Assembly (NCBI GenBank): GCA_947313855.1
Contig: CAMZNS010000045.1
Location: 1-23,915 of the forward strand
DNA: 23,915 nt
Reading direction: 5' to 3'
Source of the DNA: an uncultured Deferribacteraceae bacterium
GTDB lineage: Bacteria > Chrysiogenota > Deferribacteres > CAMZNJ01
The notes beneath the pieces are model-generated. The model did not search any database. It was not told the DNA's origin and saw nothing but the letters and a program-made list of their open reading frames with translations. The position numbers and the translations under genes are program-made. Numbering within the stretch: the stretch's first letter is position 1; each line of letters begins with the position of its first letter. Positions 6,847 through 14,764 of this stretch are shown piece by piece.

Positions 6847-8925
6847 ATGAAAAAGAAAAATACATCCCTAAGGGCAGACACCAACATACAACGCAAAAGC
6901 ATTACCGGAACAATCGAAATAACACGAGGGGGATTCGGATTCGTCACCGCCGAAAACAAAAACCATTTCCCCGAAGACATATTCATCCCCGCACACGCCA
7001 CAGGGGAAGCAATGACGGGGGATACAGTGCGTGTCCGACTCGAAAAACCGAAGCACCACAATGGACGGGAAGGTATTGCCGGTAAGGTGGAAGAGGTACT
7101 AAAGAGACGAACAACCATGATCGTAGGACTAGTGGAAGAGATTGACGGACACTACTACATCGATCCCTTCGAAGACGCCATGAACATGCTCATACCACTT
7201 GCAGACACCGCCAAACTAGGACTCAAAGACAGAGACGTTGTCGCATGCAAAATAATCGACTCGCAACAGATGAAGGTGAAGTTACACGCAAAACTTGGCA
7301 GCATGGCCGACGAAAACATAGACGTACTCATCGCAAGTGTGCGGTTCGGCGTAATGATGGGCTACTCAAAGGAGATGAACGACGAAGCACTAGAGGTTAT
7401 TCGCCAACACAAAAACAACACCGAAGGACGACATAGCCACAACGCCATGTTTACCATCACCATCGACGGGGCAACATCCAAAGACTTCGATGACGCAATA
7501 TCACTGGAATACATCAAAAAAACAGGGGAATACCACCTGTACGTACACGTTGCTGACGTTACACACTACGTGCGACCCGGCTCCGTCATCGATGAAGACG
7601 CACTGAGACGAGGCACATCCATCTACCTACCAACCTACACCTCACACATGCTACCCGAAATACTAGCAGGAGACATCTGCTCACTCAAACCAGGGCGAGA
7701 ACGGTTCGCAATGACCGCACACATAGTGTTCGACAGGAACGGCAAACGACTAAAAGGGAACATCACACAAACAGTAATCACAAGCAACCAACGACTAACT
7801 TACGACTACGTAAACCAGATCATAAACGAAGAGGTTCTCCCCAACGACGAACAGCTACTCAAACAGATAAACCTCATGTACAAATTCTCCGAAATATTGC
7901 GAACAAGACGACTTGGCGAAGGGTACATCGAATTCAAAAGCGAAGAACCATACTTCCACTTCGACGAAAAATGGCAACTAGTCGGACTAACACCAAAACA
8001 GAGCGGCAAAGCCGAAAAACTCATCGAAATGTTCATGCTCGAAGCAAACGAACTGGCAGCACATATGATTAACGAGGAGTACGGATACGGTGTGTTCCGC
8101 ATCCATCCCGATCCCGATCCGAAAAATATTATGGCATTCAAAGAGTTCTGCACACTCAACAGTATCAAATTGCCACACATTAACCCTGAAAATATCACCT
8201 CCAAAAGTGTACAAAGCATGGTGAAAGCCGTCGAAGGACACCCCATGGAGTCGATCTTGACTCCCATGCTCATACGCTCCATGCAGAAAGCATCATACGA
8301 CACCAATAGCACCACACACTTCGCACTGTCATCACAAGAATACACACACTTCACAAGCCCAATCAGACGCTACCCCGACATAATCGTGCATCGGTTGCTG
8401 AAAAATATTCAGGACGGCAGACCGCCAACACACTCTCGTAGCGAAATAACCGCAATGCTCGAAACATGCAACAGACGTGAAGACATGGCAACATCGGCAC
8501 AACGGTATTGCGAAACATTCAAAAAACTACAGCTCATATCCGGACAACATGGGAAGAAAATCTACGAATCACGAATAACCAGAATCCTACCCCATGGTAT
8601 GGCCGTCTACCTACCCGAAATAATGTTGCGGGGGATGGTGCCATTCAATGGGATGGACAACAAACACTTCGAAATATCCAAATCCAAAATGATGGTCAGC
8701 GTGAAACCCGACAACATCAAACTAAAAGTCGGCGGGTGCGTTAACGTAACCCTTCACAAGGTGCAGTTCACAATCCTCGAAGCTGAGCTACTACTGAGCG
8801 ACCTAAACGACAAAACCGCCAACCCGTTCCACCCCCTAAAAAAACAGCGGGGCAAACGCCCACATGGACAAAATAAACACAAGCGTAACAACAAAAGAAA
8901 GGGGAAAAAGGGGCAACGTAAATAA
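6847..8925 (+). CDS. rnr: Ribonuclease R (RNB family 3'-5' exoribonuclease)
   Basis: RNase R degrades structured RNA processively from the 3' end and takes part in rRNA quality control and mRNA decay. The order is a basic N-terminus, cold-shock-like OB domains (GTIEITRGGFGFV at 21-33 and a second to about 150), the RNB domain, a C-terminal S1 domain (about 575-660) and a Lys/Arg-rich tail (about 666-692). The four metal aspartates are in TIDGATSKDFDDAI: Asp207, Asp213, Asp215 and Asp216. Length (692) is within the RNase R range and the basic tail favours RNase R over RNase II. The start ATG is preceded by an A/C-rich leader with no Shine-Dalgarno sequence. The next alternative ATG would delete part of the first OB domain. 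It lies 93 bp after the regulator and close to rpsO and pnp, giving an RNA-turnover cluster. Confidence 0.92.
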   Translation: MKKKNTSLRADTNIQRKSITGTIEITRGGFGFVTAENKNHFPEDIFIPAHATGEAMTGDTVRVRLEKPKHHNGREGIAGKVEEVLKRRTTMIVGLVEEIDGHYYIDPFEDAMNMLIPLADTAKLGLKDRDVVACKIIDSQQMKVKLHAKLGSMADENIDVLIASVRFGVMMGYSKEMNDEALEVIRQHKNNTEGRHSHNAMFTITIDGATSKDFDDAISLEYIKKTGEYHLYVHVADVTHYVRPGSVIDEDALRRGTSIYLPTYTSHMLPEILAGDICSLKPGRERFAMTAHIVFDRNGKRLKGNITQTVITSNQRLTYDYVNQIINEEVLPNDEQLLKQINLMYKFSEILRTRRLGEGYIEFKSEEPYFHFDEKWQLVGLTPKQSGKAEKLIEMFMLEANELAAHMINEEYGYGVFRIHPDPDPKNIMAFKEFCTLNSIKLPHINPENITSKSVQSMVKAVEGHPMESILTPMLIRSMQKASYDTNSTTHFALSSQEYTHFTSPIRRYPDIIVHRLLKNIQDGRPPTHSRSEITAMLETCNRREDMATSAQRYCETFKKLQLISGQHGKKIYESRITRILPHGMAVYLPEIMLRGMVPFNGMDNKHFEISKSKMMVSVKPDNIKLKVGGCVNVTLHKVQFTILEAELLLSDLNDKTANPFHPLKKQRGKRPHGQNKHKRNNKRKGKKGQRK

Positions 8926-8930
8926 ATGTG

Positions 8931-8959
8931 TTGTAATCTGTGTTGAAGTAGGGTATTAT
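8931..8959 (+). promoter_or_regulatory. Sigma-70 type promoter for rpsO
   Basis: TTGTAA (8931-8936) and TATTAT (8954-8959) are 17 bp apart in the 68-bp gap between rnr and rpsO. The predicted start near 8966 gives a leader of about 28 nt carrying GAGAGGT. This allows rpsO to be expressed independently of rnr. Confidence 0.65.
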
Positions 8960-8993
8960 GCTAACTTAATATGCGTTTGAGAGGTACGACACC

Positions 8994-9266
8994 ATGTCTA
9001 AATTGACTAGAGATGAAAAAGCTGCCATAGCCAAAGAGTACGGCGGTAGCGAAACAAACACTGGCACCCCCGAAGTACAGGTTGCTATTTTGACCACAAG
9101 GATTGTTCGACTAACCGAACACTTCAAAGTTAACAAAAAAGATCACCACGGAAGACGTGGACTTCTGAAAATGGTTGCAAAACGTAGGAGCCTCCTCGAC
9201 TACCTACGACGTAACGATTTCGAAAGATACGCAAATGTTATCCAAAAGCTTGGTATTCGTAAGTAG
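8994..9266 (+). CDS. rpsO: 30S ribosomal protein S15
   Basis: The 90-residue product matches bacterial S15 over its full length, including [27 protein letters not shown] and the C-terminal LGIRK. S15 is a primary binder of the 16S rRNA central domain, and in several bacteria it represses its own translation. GAGAGGT lies about 8 bp ahead of the ATG. In many bacteria rpsO is directly followed by pnp; here the order is kept but 707 bp of repeat-rich DNA separates them, and pnp has its own candidate promoter. No convincing terminator was found just after the stop (only a short GGGG-CCCC hairpin near 9330-9345). Confidence 0.97.
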   Translation: MSKLTRDEKAAIAKEYGGSETNTGTPEVQVAILTTRIVRLTEHFKVNKKDHHGRRGLLKMVAKRRSLLDYLRRNDFERYANVIQKLGIRK

Positions 9267-9382
9267 TACCAAGCACTTTAAGATTTTTGACTGTAGGCGT
9301 GTTATAAGTACTAGATACTCACCTCATCGGGGGGCTCTACCCCTAGATAGTAAGACACATCCACCTTATTTTTGCTACGTCG

Positions 9383-9528
9383 GCTAGGGCATTACGGTTA
9401 CGCCAGGGCATTGCGGTTGCGGCTTGCGTTACGTCTTGGAATTACGCTAGGGCATTACGGTTACGCCAGGGCATTGCGGTTGCGGCTTGTGTTACGTCAT
9501 TGGAATTACGCTAGGGCACTGCGGTTAC
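9383..9528. repeat. 63/64-bp direct repeat, two copies plus a partial third
   Basis: Copies run 9383-9445 and 9446-9509, with a truncated copy at 9510-9528. Each begins GCTAGGGCATTACGGTTACG. Within the unit, shorter half-repeats (AGGGCATTRCGGTT) recur, so it arose from nested duplication. It lies between rpsO and pnp, outside any credible gene. Confidence 0.92.
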
Positions 9529-9606
9529 GCTAGGCATTACACCAAGCATTACGCCAAGCATTACACCAAGCATTACGTCAAGCATTACGCCAAGCACTAC
9601 GCCAAC
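9529..9606. repeat. 12-bp tandem repeat (GCCAAGCATTAC), 6 copies
   Basis: Six units of 12 bp run from 9529 to 9600, with a partial unit after. The first two bases vary (gc, ac, gt). The motif is related to the GGCATTAC core of the adjoining 63-bp repeat. An open frame reading His-Tyr-Xaa-Lys across it has no ribosome site or conserved part and is not taken as a gene. The next ~240 bp (9607-9849) is plain A/T-rich leader DNA in which I recognise nothing. Confidence 0.92.
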
Positions 9607-9849
9607 ACCAAGGTCGCCGTTTGTGTATGTTTGCCCCCTTTTTCAAGGCAAGGGCGTGTGCCGATAAGGCTAATAACGCAAACGCTAACAATATGTTTTT
9701 CACATATTTTAACGCAAATAAGGGGATACTTAAGTCGTTAAATAAAAAAAAGTTTAGGTTGACCTAGTGCTAGAACCCCTTTCAATAAAGGCTATGCAGA
9801 GTGTGTTGCCAGCTTTTAAATATTATTTTAAATATAAAAAATGATTATG

Positions 9850-9878
9850 TTGAAATTTTAATTTAATTGAAATACTAT
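9850..9878 (+). promoter_or_regulatory. Candidate promoter for pnp
   Basis: TTGAAA (9850-9855) and TACTAT (9873-9878) are separated by 17 bp in A/T-rich DNA, which would give a leader of about 88 nt. A second, weaker pair (TTGAAA at 9910, TAAATA at 9931, 15 bp apart) also exists. Confidence 0.5.
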
Positions 9879-9973
9879 TAGTGTAGAAGACAGTTTGCTT
9901 GACGAAATGTTGAAACCAGATCCTGTGCGATAAATACCAAAATACCCAGCACACACCTAAGGAAACGAAATTT

Positions 9974-12103
9974 ATGTTTGATATTAAACGATACGAACTC
10001 TACATGGGCGACGATGTTGCCCCCATGGTCTTTGAAACAGGGCACAAAGCACGACAAGCAAACGGATCCATATGGGTTACACAAGGAGATACCGCCGTAC
10101 TTGTTACTGCTGTATCGCGTAGCAAATCACCCGCCGACTACATGGACTTCTTCCCCATGACAGTCAACTACCTTGAGAAATTTTACGCCGCAGGGAAAAT
10201 TCCAGGCGGATTCATCAAAAGAGAAACAAAACCCAGCGAAAGGGAAACTCTCACATCACGACTAATCGACAGACCCTTGCGACCACTCTTCCCCAGTGGC
10301 TTCAAAAACGAAACACAAATTATCGCAACAGTAATGTCTTACGACGAAGAATACATGACCGATATACTCGCACTTAACGCCGCTAGCATGGCGTTAATTA
10401 TATCAGACATACCATTCAACAACCCCGTCGGATCGGTACGCATCGGTCGTAAAGACGGGGGCAACTTCATCGTCAACCCACCATTCGACTCCTTCGACGA
10501 TCTCGACCTCAATATCATCCTCTCAGGTACACAAGATGCACTCGTTATGGTTGAAGGAGGAATGGACTTCCTCACCGAAGACGTAATTCTCGAAGCACTC
10601 GAATTCGGACACGAACGCATCAAAGAGGTAATCGCTCTACAACTACATGCCAAAAATGAAATAGGCAAAGCCGACATGGCTTACGAAGACTTCTCGCTAG
10701 ACGGCAACCTACTCGACAAATTCGAAACACAACTCTCGCCAGCCATTCTACAAGCACTCTCACTACCCACCAAACTCGAAAAATACGAAGCCATTGACAA
10801 AGTCTCCGCAGAATTCCTCGCAAAACGCAAAGAGGAACTACCCGAAAGGGAATACGTGGAATCCATGGAAAAAGACTACTTCAAAGAGGTGGAAAAACGT
10901 GTCTTCCGCAGAAACGTTCTCGAAAGCAAAGTGCGATTCGATGGACGTGCATTAGACGAAGTGCGACCCATTCACATCGAAAATAGAGTACTACCAAGAG
11001 CACACGGATCATCACTATTCACACGAGGCGAAACACAAGCCATGGTCGCAATCACACTCGCTGCCACAGAAAGCAATCAGATGGCAGACGAAATGGTCGG
11101 CTTCAAAAACAACTACTACTTCCTACACTACAACTTCCCTCCATACTCAGTGGGCGAAGTAGGACGGATGGGACCTCCCGGACGTCGCGAAGTAGGACAC
11201 TCATCCCTCGCCGAACGTGCACTAGTACGTAGTCTGCCCAATCACGACGACTTCCCCTACACCATCCGTGTTGTGTCCGAAATACTCGAATCCAACGGAT
11301 CATCATCCATGGCATCGGTGTGTGGCGGCTCACTAGCACTCATGGACGCCGGCGTACCCATGAAAGCACCCATTAGCGGCATCGCCATGGGACTAATTCA
11401 CGAAACAGATGCCAACGGCAACAGTAATTACGTCGTTCTATCAGATATCATGGGACTCGAAGACCACCTAGGCGACATGGACTTCAAAGTTGCTGGCTCC
11501 AAAGATGGCATCACTGCCCTACAGATGGATATCAAAGTTGACGGACTGTCGCGAAGCATTCTAGAAGAAGCCCTACGCCAAGCCTACGCTGGACGCATGC
11601 ATATCCTTGACAAAATGAATGAAACACTTGAACAACCACAAGAAGCCCTATCCTCCCACGCACCACGGTATGCCATGGTAACCATATCCGCCGAAAAAAT
11701 CGGTGCCCTTATTGGACCACAGGGCAAAAATATCAAAGCCATTGTTGCCGATACTGGTGCAAGTGTGAATATCGGGGAAGAGGGTGTTGTCAGCATCTTT
11801 GCAAAAGATGAAGCGGTACTAGACGAAGTGAAAAAATATATCGCACGCTTTACCGATGAAGTGGAGGTAGGCAAAATCTACGACGCCACTGTGAAGAAAA
11901 TTATGGAATACGGTGCGTTCGTCGAACTCATACCATCCACCGAAGCCCTACTGCATATCTCGCAAGTGGCAAACGAACGTGTGGAAAATATTCGCGAACA
12001 CCTCAACGAAGGGGACACTGTACGAGTAAAAGTCATGGGCAAAGATAGGAACGGACGTTTCGAAATATCACACAAAGTGCTCATCGGCGACGATAACAGA
12101 TAA
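9974..12103 (+). CDS. pnp: Polyribonucleotide nucleotidyltransferase (PNPase)
   Basis: PNPase phosphorolyses RNA from the 3' end and can add heteropolymeric tails. Two RNase PH-like domains flank a helical linker; the active second domain carries DHLGDMDFK with metal aspartates Asp497 and Asp503 and Lys505. The KH domain has GALIGPQGK at 577-585 and the S1 domain runs from about residue 633 to 705 (GKIYDATV...EISHKVL). The 709-residue length is normal. AAGGAA lies about 9 bp ahead of the ATG. It follows rpsO in the usual order, but across a repeat field. Codons end mainly in A or C, unlike the S1 gene that follows, whose protein sequence is nearly the same as this gene's last domain. Confidence 0.97.
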   Translation: MFDIKRYELYMGDDVAPMVFETGHKARQANGSIWVTQGDTAVLVTAVSRSKSPADYMDFFPMTVNYLEKFYAAGKIPGGFIKRETKPSERETLTSRLIDRPLRPLFPSGFKNETQIIATVMSYDEEYMTDILALNAASMALIISDIPFNNPVGSVRIGRKDGGNFIVNPPFDSFDDLDLNIILSGTQDALVMVEGGMDFLTEDVILEALEFGHERIKEVIALQLHAKNEIGKADMAYEDFSLDGNLLDKFETQLSPAILQALSLPTKLEKYEAIDKVSAEFLAKRKEELPEREYVESMEKDYFKEVEKRVFRRNVLESKVRFDGRALDEVRPIHIENRVLPRAHGSSLFTRGETQAMVAITLAATESNQMADEMVGFKNNYYFLHYNFPPYSVGEVGRMGPPGRREVGHSSLAERALVRSLPNHDDFPYTIRVVSEILESNGSSSMASVCGGSLALMDAGVPMKAPISGIAMGLIHETDANGNSNYVVLSDIMGLEDHLGDMDFKVAGSKDGITALQMDIKVDGLSRSILEEALRQAYAGRMHILDKMNETLEQPQEALSSHAPRYAMVTISAEKIGALIGPQGKNIKAIVADTGASVNIGEEGVVSIFAKDEAVLDEVKKYIARFTDEVEVGKIYDATVKKIMEYGAFVELIPSTEALLHISQVANERVENIREHLNEGDTVRVKVMGKDRNGRFEISHKVLIGDDNR

Positions 12104-12129
12104 TAAATAATAAATAAATGAAACGGGCA

Positions 12130-12207
12130 CCCTGGTGGGTATCACAGGGAAGGACGACACAAGCTGTTGCTACACATTCGATACTAACTTTACAAACAGA
12201 GTAGCAA
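12130..12207 (+). promoter_or_regulatory. Possible structured leader between pnp and the S1 gene
   Basis: The 149-bp gap holds two inverted repeats: CCCTG/CAGGG (12130-12134 and 12145-12149) and TTGCTAC/GTAGCAA (12167-12173 and 12201-12207). Neither is followed by a T tract, so they do not look like terminators. They could form RNA structure ahead of the S1 gene, for example for processing or autoregulation. That role is inference. Confidence 0.3.
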
Positions 12208-12252
12208 TCGCGTTGAGAAGAAGGCACTAGTTGCCAGGAAGAGAGGTTTATT

Positions 12253-12525
12253 TTGTCAGACTTTAAGAGAAACGCACGCTCCACCGAAGGTGTGGACATT
12301 GGTGAGATTTACAACGCTAAAGTTAAGAAGATTATGGAATATGGTGCATTCGTTGAACTTGTTCCTGGGGTTGAAGCATTGCTACACATCTCCCAAATCG
12401 ACCACAAACGTGTTGAAGATATCCGTGAATACCTAAACGAAGGTGACATGGTTGACGTTAAAGTACTTGGGCTTGACAGGAACGGTCGTTTCGAGATCTC
12501 CCACAAAGTACTAATCGAAGGGTAG
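12253..12525 (+). CDS. Stand-alone S1 RNA-binding domain protein, pnp-derived paralogue
   Basis: The 90-residue product is a 15-residue lead-in plus one S1 domain (about 16-87). It starts at TTG 12253, supported by AGGAAGAGAGG about 6 bp upstream; no ATG gives a full domain. The domain matches the last 74 residues of the upstream PNPase at roughly three quarters of positions, with identical blocks VKKIMEYGAFVEL, EALLHISQ and DRNGRFEISHKVLI. The nucleotide sequences differ widely at silent sites: this gene favours T-ending codons and pnp favours C/A-ending ones. I infer an old duplication of the pnp tail that became a separate RNA-binding protein. A strong terminator follows 40 bp downstream. 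Single-domain S1 proteins are known in other bacteria (for example YugI/GSP13 in Bacillus), but origin next to pnp is unusual. Confidence 0.8.
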   Translation: MSDFKRNARSTEGVDIGEIYNAKVKKIMEYGAFVELVPGVEALLHISQIDHKRVEDIREYLNEGDMVDVKVLGLDRNGRFEISHKVLIEG

Positions 12526-12544
12526 TAACACACCCCTTCACCTG

Positions 12545-12558
12545 CTAAACTAGTTTAG
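12545..12558. other. 14-bp perfect palindrome
   Basis: CTAAACTAGTTTAG reads the same on both strands and sits between the S1 gene stop and its terminator. It could be a dimeric protein-binding site or part of the 3' RNA structure; nothing else identifies it. Confidence 0.5.
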
Positions 12559-12565
12559 TGGACTT

Positions 12566-12613
12566 GGCACCCATATTTAGGGCTTTGCTCTGAGGTGGGT
12601 GCCTTTTTATTTT
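12566..12613 (+). terminator. Rho-independent terminator after the S1 gene
   Basis: A perfect 8-bp stem GGCACCCA/TGGGTGCC (12566-12573 and 12596-12603) is followed directly by TTTTTATTTT. This ends the pnp-S1 transcription unit. Confidence 0.88.
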
Positions 12614-12630
12614 GCCCCGCACATTCACAC

Positions 12631-12775
12631 ACGCCCACCAACGCCCGCCAACGCCCACCAACGCCCACCAACGCCCACCAACGCCCACCAACGCCCACCA
12701 ACGCCCACCAACGTTCACCAACGCCCACCAACGCCCACCAACGCCCACCAACGTTCACCAACGTTCACCAACGTT
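12631..12775. repeat. 10-bp tandem repeat (ACGCCCACCA), about 14 copies
   Basis: Fourteen consecutive 10-bp units run from 12631 to 12770, with variants ACGTTCACCA and ACGCCCGCCA and a truncated end. It begins 18 bp after the terminator T tract. Rotated, the unit is CACCAACGCC, one C longer than the 9-bp coding repeat CACAACGCC at 5941. All three frames are open only because the array is poor in T and stop codons cannot form; no frame has a credible start. Confidence 0.95.
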
Positions 12776-12846
12776 CAACGTTCACGTGTCTGCGAGCTCC
12801 TCGCACCTACATATTTCAAAAATTATTGTTTAGGTACTGAAAAGAC

Positions 12847-12875
12847 TTGCAAGTTGATTTATATTTATTTATAAT
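12847..12875 (+). promoter_or_regulatory. Strong sigma-70 promoter for the 13039 gene
   Basis: TTGCAA (12847-12852) and a perfect TATAAT (12870-12875) are 17 bp apart. The predicted leader is about 157 nt and contains a 20-bp direct repeat. It is the best consensus promoter in the window. Confidence 0.75.
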
Positions 12876-12930
12876 GAAACAAATATGGTTCCCGTGCGTC
12901 TCACTTAGGTGCCATAGCTGTAACTATGAC

Positions 12931-12970
12931 CGTGATACCGTGAACACAGCCGTGATACCGTGAACACAGC
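12931..12970. repeat. 20-bp direct repeat, 2 copies, in a leader
   Basis: CGTGATACCGTGAACACAGC occurs twice without a gap (12931-12950 and 12951-12970), between the strong promoter and the start of the 13039 gene. It could be a paired operator or a simple duplication. Confidence 0.9.
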
Positions 12971-13038
12971 CACAGCACAACCATAACAACACTTTCAGCC
13001 ACTTCGACTACTACGACTGAAAATAGGGAGGAGCCAAC

Positions 13039-13686
13039 ATGCAGATAAACTCGTTACTCAGCGGTGCTGTAAGCGGCGGCTACTACGACTATTTCTCGTC
13101 GCCAAATAGCGGAAACTCACCCAAAATAGACTCCGCCTCGGAAAGCAAATCAACCAACAAACTGACCGAAACTAACGCAACAAACATGGTGCCCCCAACA
13201 CAAGGGATAAACACACCCATTACAGGCGTTCAATCAACGTTCGGCGTCACGGATACTGTCGCCTTCTCCCCTGAAGGGATGGCTTACTCAGCTAGCAACA
13301 GCAACTCCTTTAACACCATGATGACGGTGCCGTCAGACCTGTTCCAAAACAGCTCCGCACAACAGACTCAATTCAACACCAATACCAATACCAATGCACC
13401 AACAACATACTCCCCCGAAACCGTTCGCGGGGTAATGGCGAGCAACATGACGGGATCCGATCCCTACACAGAAGCAGCCTCTAGCGTTGCTGGTGAATCG
13501 ATGATGGCCGACATATCATCTGAGCTAGCACTTCGACTCGGTGCTGGTATGCGTACGAACGTTTCCAACCCAACCGATACCGAGCAACGACCCACTACCA
13601 CCGATGCATACGGGCTGAAAGCCACCACCGCCAACAAGGGGTATGCTGATGCTGCAACGAAGTCGTTCATAAACACTTATGCGTAG
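13039..13686 (+). CDS. Unrecognised Ser/Thr/Asn-rich protein
   Basis: I do not recognise this 215-residue protein. It is rich in Ser, Thr, Asn and Ala and has no cysteine, no membrane segment and no Sec signal peptide. It contains an Asn-Thr run (about 113-119), a segment VAFSPEGMAYS around 74-84, and a more structured-looking Ala-rich C-terminal part ending FINTYA. Evidence that it is real is good: GGGAGGAG about 6 bp before the ATG, a consensus promoter upstream, and a sharp end to coding at a TAG immediately followed by a repeat array. The composition would fit an exported, flagellar-rod-like or surface-associated protein, but no motif shows this. It stands alone between a terminator and the cyclophilin. 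Confidence 0.7.
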   Translation: MQINSLLSGAVSGGYYDYFSSPNSGNSPKIDSASESKSTNKLTETNATNMVPPTQGINTPITGVQSTFGVTDTVAFSPEGMAYSASNSNSFNTMMTVPSDLFQNSSAQQTQFNTNTNTNAPTTYSPETVRGVMASNMTGSDPYTEAASSVAGESMMADISSELALRLGAGMRTNVSNPTDTEQRPTTTDAYGLKATTANKGYADAATKSFINTYA

Positions 13687-13916
13687 CCGCAACGCACGGC
13701 GATGACCGACACACGGCGACGACCGACCCACGGCCACCACCGCCGCCCGGCTACGACCGACACACGGCGATAACCGACACACGGCGATGACCAACGCACG
13801 GCGATGACCGACACACGGCGATGACCGACGCACGGCGATGACCGACGCACGGCGATGACCGACACACGGCGATGACCGACACACGGCGACGCCACAACAG
13901 GTGACGGACACACGGC
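13687..13916. repeat. 17-bp tandem repeat (GATGACCGACACACGGC), 11 full copies
   Basis: Eleven consecutive 17-bp units run from 13701 to 13887, preceded by a partial unit starting right after the stop codon and followed by degenerate pieces to 13916. Variation is mostly single bases. Frames through it on the minus strand give repetitive Val/Ser/Pro/Arg peptides and are not genes. The remaining 114 bp to the cyclophilin start show no clear promoter. Confidence 0.95.
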
Positions 13917-14030
13917 GACGCCACTTGACTGGCAACAAACATTGCACCTGCGGGCATGAATCTGCACAGGAGCAAGGCTTCACTGAACGAGCTACCAAAC
14001 AACTGACTTTATCAACTTTGAGAGGGATAG

Positions 14031-14618
14031 ATGAAAACAATACTACAACGATCACGACTACTACTGCCTATGCTGGCTATGACCATGATTGCATCTGTAG
14101 GGCTGGCTAAAGATATGGTAACTTTTGAAACTCTGTACGGAAACATAACGGTGGAAGTCTACCCCGAAAAAGCACCGGTAACAGTAGCAAACTTCATGAG
14201 CTATGTTGAAGACGGATCATACAAAGGAACCATATTCCACAGGGTTATACCCGGATTCATGATTCAAGGGGGCGGCTTGGATCTTGGACTAAGACCAAAA
14301 CCAACTCGGGCACCAATCAAGATCGAATCCAATAACGGACTGAAAAATCTTCGTGGAACCATTGCCATGGCACGTACGGGCGATCCGAACTCTGCCACCA
14401 ACCAATTCTTCATCAACCTTGTAGACAACAGCTTCCTCGACTTCAAAGACGAAACAGCACTAGGGTACGGGTATACAGTATTCGGAAAGGTAACTGCGGG
14501 CATGGATGTTGTTGATGCCATTGCCAAGGCGAAGACGACTAATGTTGGGTCGCGTCAGAATGTTCCCGTTGAACCCATTGTTATCAAAAACGTAACCTTT
14601 GTGAAAGGTAAAAAGTAA
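14031..14618 (+). CDS. ppiA: Periplasmic cyclophilin-type peptidyl-prolyl isomerase
   Basis: The enzyme interconverts cis and trans Xaa-Pro bonds during folding of exported proteins. Residues 1-26 form a Sec signal peptide (basic start KTILQRSR, hydrophobic core, cleavage after VGLA). The cyclophilin core has IFHRVIPGFMIQGG (68-81) with the catalytic arginine (Arg71), and MARTGDPNSATNQFFIN (113-129). The full barrel is present and the 195-residue length is normal for a secreted bacterial member. GAGAGGGAT lies just ahead of the ATG. It follows a 17-bp repeat array, and its last codons and stop are included in a 49-bp sequence repeated 80 bp downstream. The symbol reflects the periplasmic class; orthology to E. 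coli PpiA is likely but unproven. Confidence 0.88.
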   Translation: MKTILQRSRLLLPMLAMTMIASVGLAKDMVTFETLYGNITVEVYPEKAPVTVANFMSYVEDGSYKGTIFHRVIPGFMIQGGGLDLGLRPKPTRAPIKIESNNGLKNLRGTIAMARTGDPNSATNQFFINLVDNSFLDFKDETALGYGYTVFGKVTAGMDVVDAIAKAKTTNVGSRQNVPVEPIVIKNVTFVKGKK

Positions 14619-14732
14619 CGAACAACGTTGACGCTCAACGCTACCACTACCAAGGGAACACGCAGTAGTATGCGTGTGGCTTAAAAGGTAAAAAGTAACG
14701 AACAACGTTGACGCTCAACGCTACCACTACCA
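14604..14732 (+). repeat. 49-bp direct repeat pair containing the ppiA stop codon
   Basis: The sequence at 14604-14652, which starts with the last codons and stop of ppiA, is repeated exactly at 14684-14732, an offset of 80 bp. Each copy contains the hairpin CGTTGA-CGC-TCAACG (14626-14640 and 14706-14720). Between them ACACGCA/TGCGTGT forms another small hairpin (14658-14677). Confidence 0.95.
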
Positions 14733-14764
14733 CGACTGCTACGGGCATTTACAAAAATATTATT

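Noticed and set aside
9487-9741. Plus-strand open frame with His-Tyr-Xaa-Lys repeats
   Set aside because: It is produced by the 12-bp array; there is no ribosome site, no conserved segment, and its end lies in A/T-rich noncoding DNA.
12595-12874. Three overlapping open frames over the 10-bp array
   Set aside because: A 10-bp unit visits all frames and lacks stops by composition. The frames begin in a terminator T tract and have no ribosome site.
13687-13916. 17-bp array (and the one at 23365) as a possible CRISPR
   Set aside because: Units are contiguous with no spacers, are shorter than CRISPR repeats, and no cas gene is present.
13525-14055. Minus-strand open frames rich in Val, Ser, Pro and Arg
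   Set aside because: They are translations of the 17-bp array and overlap two supported plus-strand genes.
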